Of a stretch of DNA of 64,000 nucleotides, positions 59,753-64,000 are shown piece after piece. Made by a program: the position numbers and the translations under genes. The notes beneath the pieces are model-generated. The model saw nothing but the letters and a program-made list of their open reading frames with translations. It was not told the origin of the DNA and made no database searches. Source of the stretch: Gymnopus androsaceus JB14 (lineage: Eukaryota > Basidiomycota > Agaricomycetes > Agaricales > Omphalotaceae); NCBI GenBank assembly GCA_009733575.1, contig ML769537.1, forward strand, positions 1 to 64,000, written 5' to 3'. The number at the start of each line of letters is the position of its first letter. The first letter of the stretch is position 1.

Positions 59753-60892
59753 ATGTCGTACGATGAGGATCCCCCTGCAGCAGCAGGTCCATCAGGAGCA
59801 TTCTTCGCTGGTGCTCACGCCTTTGACATCTATGGTGCTGAATTCATAAATACGACTGGGGACATGCACTCAACCATTACCTACGACGACTCTGTCAAAT
59901 CCGATTTTAGTAATCGTTATGGTCGCGAATTCAGAGGATCCAGAAATAATGAGCGCAACTACTACGGAGGGTTCCGTACGTACGAACTGCTTATCGATCT
60001 GTCTGTTTAACTAACCCGGACCGTACAGAGGATCATCGTCAATTCGAATCTCGACGGTACGAAGCCAACTTGAATCACAGTATGTAGCCTTGTTATAGTT
60101 TTACAGCTACTTGAGCCTTGACTTTTGTTCATTTACCTATTAGACGGATTTGCGCGCGGTCGAGGTCAACCTCAATTCAACCCAAACTACCAACATTATG
60201 GACCTGGAGCTGAGTCTCCTCGCTCACAGCAGCAGCAGCAGCAGCAGGAGCCTTACTATACCCCCACTCCACCTGAACGACCTCCCACCGCTCCTATGCT
60301 CGAATCTCGCAGTGCCGTACGGCAGCGCGAGAGCGACCAGTATACTTTTAATCGGGCAAAGCCGTCGTCGGCGTCGCCTGGTCCTATGAGATCTCCGAGG
60401 CAGGGACCGGGACCGAGACCTGTGTACGCCGAAGCAGAACGAAATACCTGGAATCCGAATAAGAATCCGAACCAGCACCAAAACGCTAATATGCACCAGG
60501 CCGAGCCACGGATCTACCGTAATGGGCCAAGACAGCAGCCTCCTCCTTCTCCTGCTAATATGCACCAGGCCGAGCCCCGTATCCACCAAAATGGGCCAAG
60601 ACAGCAGCCTCGTCCTTCTCCTTCCCCTCATGTCCCTTCCTCAGCCCCCGAGGAGAAAATAACATTTGAACAGTTCACACGTTCCATTACTGAACCTGTA
60701 TTGCCCCAGTCTGCGCCTGTCCGTGTCAGCCCGGAACGAGAACCGGATCCTACTACGCTTCGGGATCAGGCTGCTGCTGCTGCTGAACGTCGCCGCCGTG
60801 TAGATGAGGAATCGGAAGACCGTGATGGTGACGTTGATATGACTGGTCCTGAGCCGGTCGAGGATGGAGAAGAGGAGAAGATGCCGAAGTAG
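59753..60892 (+). CDS. Disordered Gln/Pro-rich protein with GAFFAGAHAFDIYG N-terminus
   Basis: Exons 59753-59975, about 60028-60079 and 60145-60892, about 340 residues. The N-terminal GAFFAGAHAFDIYGAEFINT resembles a motif seen at the start of several agaricomycete proteins, some of them NLR-like (from memory). The rest is predicted disordered: a run of seven Gln, Pro-rich stretches, a 23-residue unit (NMHQAEPRI ... PSP) repeated twice at about 60488-60620, and an acidic C-terminus. No enzyme domain. Function unknown. Confidence 0.7.
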
Positions 60893-61374
60893 GACGAGAA
60901 ACACGGGAAGCAAGGGATCGATCTCAGGGCGTACCTCGTTCAAAGGGCGCTGCGACAGCAGGAGCTGTGTTTTATATCTCTGGCATATCGCTGATGGTAC
61001 TATTCTTGAACATATGCGTCGTTCCTATCTTCGGAGCGGCTTAGTTGACAGTGCATATGATTTTTCTCTATGTTTCTTGCCATGATCTATCGATCTATCA
61101 TATGTATGTACCTTTTTGATGTTTTTTTTTCCGACCTTGACGGTTGACCGGCGTAGCATCGTTTGTATTGATATTCCTGCATTTCGCTTTCATATTATGT
61201 ATATTGGATTGACCGAGCGCTGCCGGCGGCGAATTGAAGTTAGGAGATGATTCAGAAAACGAGAGACTGATACATCAAGTCTCCTTGAGTCGGTGTGAGT
61301 ACATAGTCTTCATCGTAATAAACTATTGTACCTGTATAGTGACAGGACTAGTACAGCTTTTCCTCTACTTACGG
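60893..61374. other. Intergenic between convergent genes
   Basis: 3' flanks. No features beyond a T run near 61117-61131. Confidence 0.5.
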
Positions 61375-61701
61375 CTAGCCTCTTGCAATCGTGATAAGTA
61401 ACTTGCGCTGATGAATCACGATCGGGATATCGACATCGAGTTGAACAACTGCTTTTCAAGAATCAGTAAACCAGTGTAAAAGCTCCCCATACACATCCTA
61501 GTTCCCCACCAACTCCCAAAGCATTCAAGACTGACCGGCCGTGTTGGGGTCAGATTTGACCACCCTCGGACATATCTTGCCACGCACACAGGAACACGTA
61601 TGCAAGTGTCCATAGTCCTTTTTGGACGGTATTTTCGGTTGGGGAAGAGCATGAGACGGTTGAGCTGGTTCGAAGAGTAGTGTAGAGGCTGCATCTGCCA
61701 T
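61375..61701 (-). CDS. Small 80-residue protein of unknown function
   Basis: Two exons, 61701-61536 and 61451-61375, joined by a GT..AG intron with a split Ala codon, give MADAASTLLFEPAQPSH ... ICPRVVKSDPNTA joined to AVVQLDVDIPIVIHQRKLL and a stop. Three Cys lie in HTCSCVRGKICP. The frame is clean and the splice sites fit. It is divergently arranged with the HAD gene, only 103 bp between the two ATGs, so they may share a promoter. Family not recognised. Confidence 0.65.
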
Positions 61702-61804
61702 TGTTAAATATAACAAAATGACCGAGCGCGCAACGAAGAGCAGGTCACATGGCTCGCGTCGATGGTGTTGGGCGTCTGTCTGACTTCTGTTTCTTCACGT
61801 CAAC

Positions 61805-62782
61805 ATGTCATCAAAACCAGTTGTAGAGTATGTCCTATTCGACTTGGATGGTGAGCTCGATATTTGAAGCAAATATATTCCACTCAACTCTACATAGGCC
61901 TAATGATTGATACTGAGAAGATATTCGCGGATGTCACCAGTCAGTTGGCGAACAGCCATAATTAAATCCCACACTAAGTCAAATCAATCGTTAGATGAGG
62001 TACTGAGCAAGTACGGTAAACATATGACCTGGGATATCCACGCTGGATGCATGGGAAAACGTGCATCTGTTTCTTTGCCATTCCTAGCCTCAGTGATTCA
62101 CTGATTCTCGATTTTCAGCGGACAAAGAATCTGCTCTGCACTTGCTTTCGTTCTTTCCCGATATCCCTCTAACTCTGGAATCTTACCTCAGCCAACGCAC
62201 GGCTCTGCAACACTTGGCTTGGCCTACCGTACCTCTACTTCCAGGCATAGAAAAATTCGTCCTACATCTGAAGAAACATGATATCCCCATCGCTATTGCT
62301 ACCGGGTCTCGTAGAAAGAACTATGAGCTGAAAACCAATCATTTAAGCCAAGTTTTTGGTTGTTTCGACGGCAAAGTCGTATGTGCTGACGATCCCAGGG
62401 AGGGAATAAGGCCGAAGCCAAATCCCGATGTCTTTTTGGTTGCAGCGAAAGAGATGCTCGGAAGGGATGTCGGGCCTGCCAAGGAGAGATGGAAGAGGGA
62501 GTGGAGCTGACGGTCGCGCAAAAGAAGGAGAGGTCTCGAGGTCTTGTGCTCGAAGATGCGCTCTTGGGAATGCAGGCTGGGAAGAGAGCAGGAATGACAG
62601 GTAAGTACCGAGGATTACACCAATTTGATTCTGTTCTGATCTCAGATCCAATAGTGGTATGGGTTCCGGATCCCAATCTACTAGACATGGAGTATTCAGG
62701 AATTGAACAGGCAGATCAGACGCTCAAGTCGATAGAGGAGTTCGTTCCAGAGGAATGGGGATTACCGCCATACGACTCGTAG
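61805..62782 (+). CDS. HAD-superfamily phosphatase (pseudouridine-5'-phosphatase-like)
   Basis: Five or more exons; the first is 61805-61850. Motif I is FDLDGLMIDTE, split by the first intron. The cap region is KYGKHMTWDIHAGCMGK. Motif II is IAIATGSR, motif III is IRPKPNPDVF and motif IV is LVLEDALLGMQAG. This order and the cap match HDHD1-type phosphatases, which hydrolyse small phosphorylated metabolites in the cytoplasm. Near 62495 the frame shifts by one base between KEMLGRDVGPAK and the next part (GVELTVAQKKERSRG). An intron near 62599-62645 precedes DPIVVWVPDPNLLD. About 255 residues. Confidence 0.8.
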
Positions 62783-63862
62783 AAACTCGATGTAAGTACT
62801 AGTAGAGAACTCGATTCCTTATCCATATCTTTTCCCTATATCTTAACTTCAGCGTTTTGAGTAGGGCTCACGAGCTTGGATCTGAGGTTGCGCAAGAGGT
62901 TCGCGCAGCTTAGGCGAACTTGATGCTCACTAGCTCTCGGGATTTCTATTTTCTAACTTGTAACGCAAAGCGGATCGAATCAACTCAAGTTCAACGACCA
63001 ACTATGTGCTTTCTCTCGTAGATGTTTTTTATACTCACGAACCGAGACCAACCATACAAACAAAACGAACTTCAACGCGTTCTGGAGTACTTTGCAATGA
63101 CTGTGTAATGGAGGCGTTTTCAAGCCTCAACATAGCCTGTTGTCTCGACTTGAATGAAAGCCCAGGAATATCGCAAGATATGTTCCATTCGCTACATCTT
63201 TACAGCTGATTAATCGCGCACACGACCGTTGTGAAGGAGTTCATGGTACTGTATCTACGCAGTCCTATATGATTACAAAGTATCTTCATTCATACAGCTC
63301 TCGTTGGGAAGCCTCAGCCTCATCGCCAATCCATTCCGCTCAACGATTGTATCGACGCTCAACATCAACCCGACATCAACTATATGTACCCCTCGTTTCA
63401 TAGTGACGGTCAACCAGCTATATCATGCGGAAGATAAATAAATCGCATGGACAAGATGTAGATATCGGATATGCCATATAGATACTGCGCCCTGCGGACT
63501 CTATGGAAGAGCTTCCGGGCCTCAAAGATGACCCAAAAGGACGGCCCATCATCGCGCAAGGTGTGAGGAGATATATTTTCCTGCATTAAGTAACTGAATG
63601 TTCTTGTAGGGAAAACCCTCCCAAATCTATTTAAGCTCAAGCTGACGAGTCGGAGGGATCAGGAAGCCTCGCTCCTCAAACCTTTTCGAGTCTTGGAGCA
63701 ATGGCTAGCTGTCAATGTGACACTCATGAAGTGGATTCTGTCAATTAACTCTCAAGGCTCCTAGAGCGCATGACATTGATAACATGCCAGGGGTTAATTT
63801 CAATTCCTTTCTTTAAATCTATTCTTCAACATATAGTCTTCTCTTCAACCTAGGATTTTACT
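62783..63862. other. Intergenic, no supported gene
   Basis: About 1.1 kb. Frames at 63006-63209 (plus) and 63640-63410 (minus) have no features. The end probably holds the promoter of the gene starting at 63863. Confidence 0.5.
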
Positions 63863-64000
63863 ATGAACCGTGATCCTGCGTACTCGCTGACCAAGGCTGG
63901 ACCCAACCAGCACCCAACCTCTATGCAACTCTCGTTCTTTGGCCGAAAATCTGAAGACCAAGGTACCATTGAAATTATCGATTGTTCTAAAACGGAGGTA
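63863..64000 (+). CDS. Start of an unidentified gene leaving the window
   Basis: ATG at 63863 after a T- and C-rich leader. The frame MNRDPAYSLTKAGPNQHPTS ... LSFFGRKSEDQGTIEIIDCS stays open for 46 codons to the edge. No domain is recognisable in this part; the 3' end is outside the window. Confidence 0.55.
   Translation, partial: MNRDPAYSLTKAGPNQHPTSMQLSFFGRKSEDQGTIEIIDCSKTEV

Overview
The window looks like nuclear DNA of a mushroom-forming fungus (Basidiomycota, Agaricomycetes). Genes lie close together on both strands, most introns are about 45-62 nt with GT..AG ends (a few GC..AG), and the families are ones expanded in agaricomycetes: NACHT-HEAT NLRs, F-box proteins, kinase-like proteins, P450 clusters, DUF4203 and DUF6699 proteins. 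All assignments come from reading the translated sequence; no database search was possible.

Layout. 1-3 kb: 5' part of a minus-strand NACHT/HEAT NLR-like gene, probably inactive. 4.5-7.6 kb: a DUF4203-type membrane protein gene with broken frame and a decayed second copy. 8.2-11.1 kb: two convergent paralogous F-box genes. 11.6-13.6 kb: a protein joining a PD-(D/E)XK nuclease-like region to an atypical kinase, an architecture described for Crinkler-type proteins. 13.9-14.9 kb: a low-complexity protein and an intron-containing tRNA-Phe. 15.3-29.2 kb: a tandem array in which a cytochrome P450, an uncharacterised gene called X here, and a transposon-derived relic are repeated; four P450 copies are all damaged, three X copies are open. 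30.2-39.3 kb: an atypical kinase, a Zn2Cys6 regulator and a DUF6699 protein. 39.7-48.2 kb: a methyltransferase, two tandem MDR oxidoreductases and an Adp1-like ABCG transporter with a TIR element in its promoter. 50-64 kb: an F-box protein, a candidate Cys-rich secreted peptide, a Cys/His plus coiled-coil protein, a large Ser/Thr kinase with a MITE upstream, a disordered protein, an 80-residue protein, a HAD phosphatase and the start of a gene leaving the window.

No classical secondary-metabolite core enzyme is visible. The P450s, methyltransferase, oxidoreductases, Zn2Cys6 factor and ABC exporter are the usual accessory set, but joint function is only a possibility. Many genes carry single-base frame breaks, often in homopolymers, so assembly error and true pseudogenisation must be separated before any copy is called dead.
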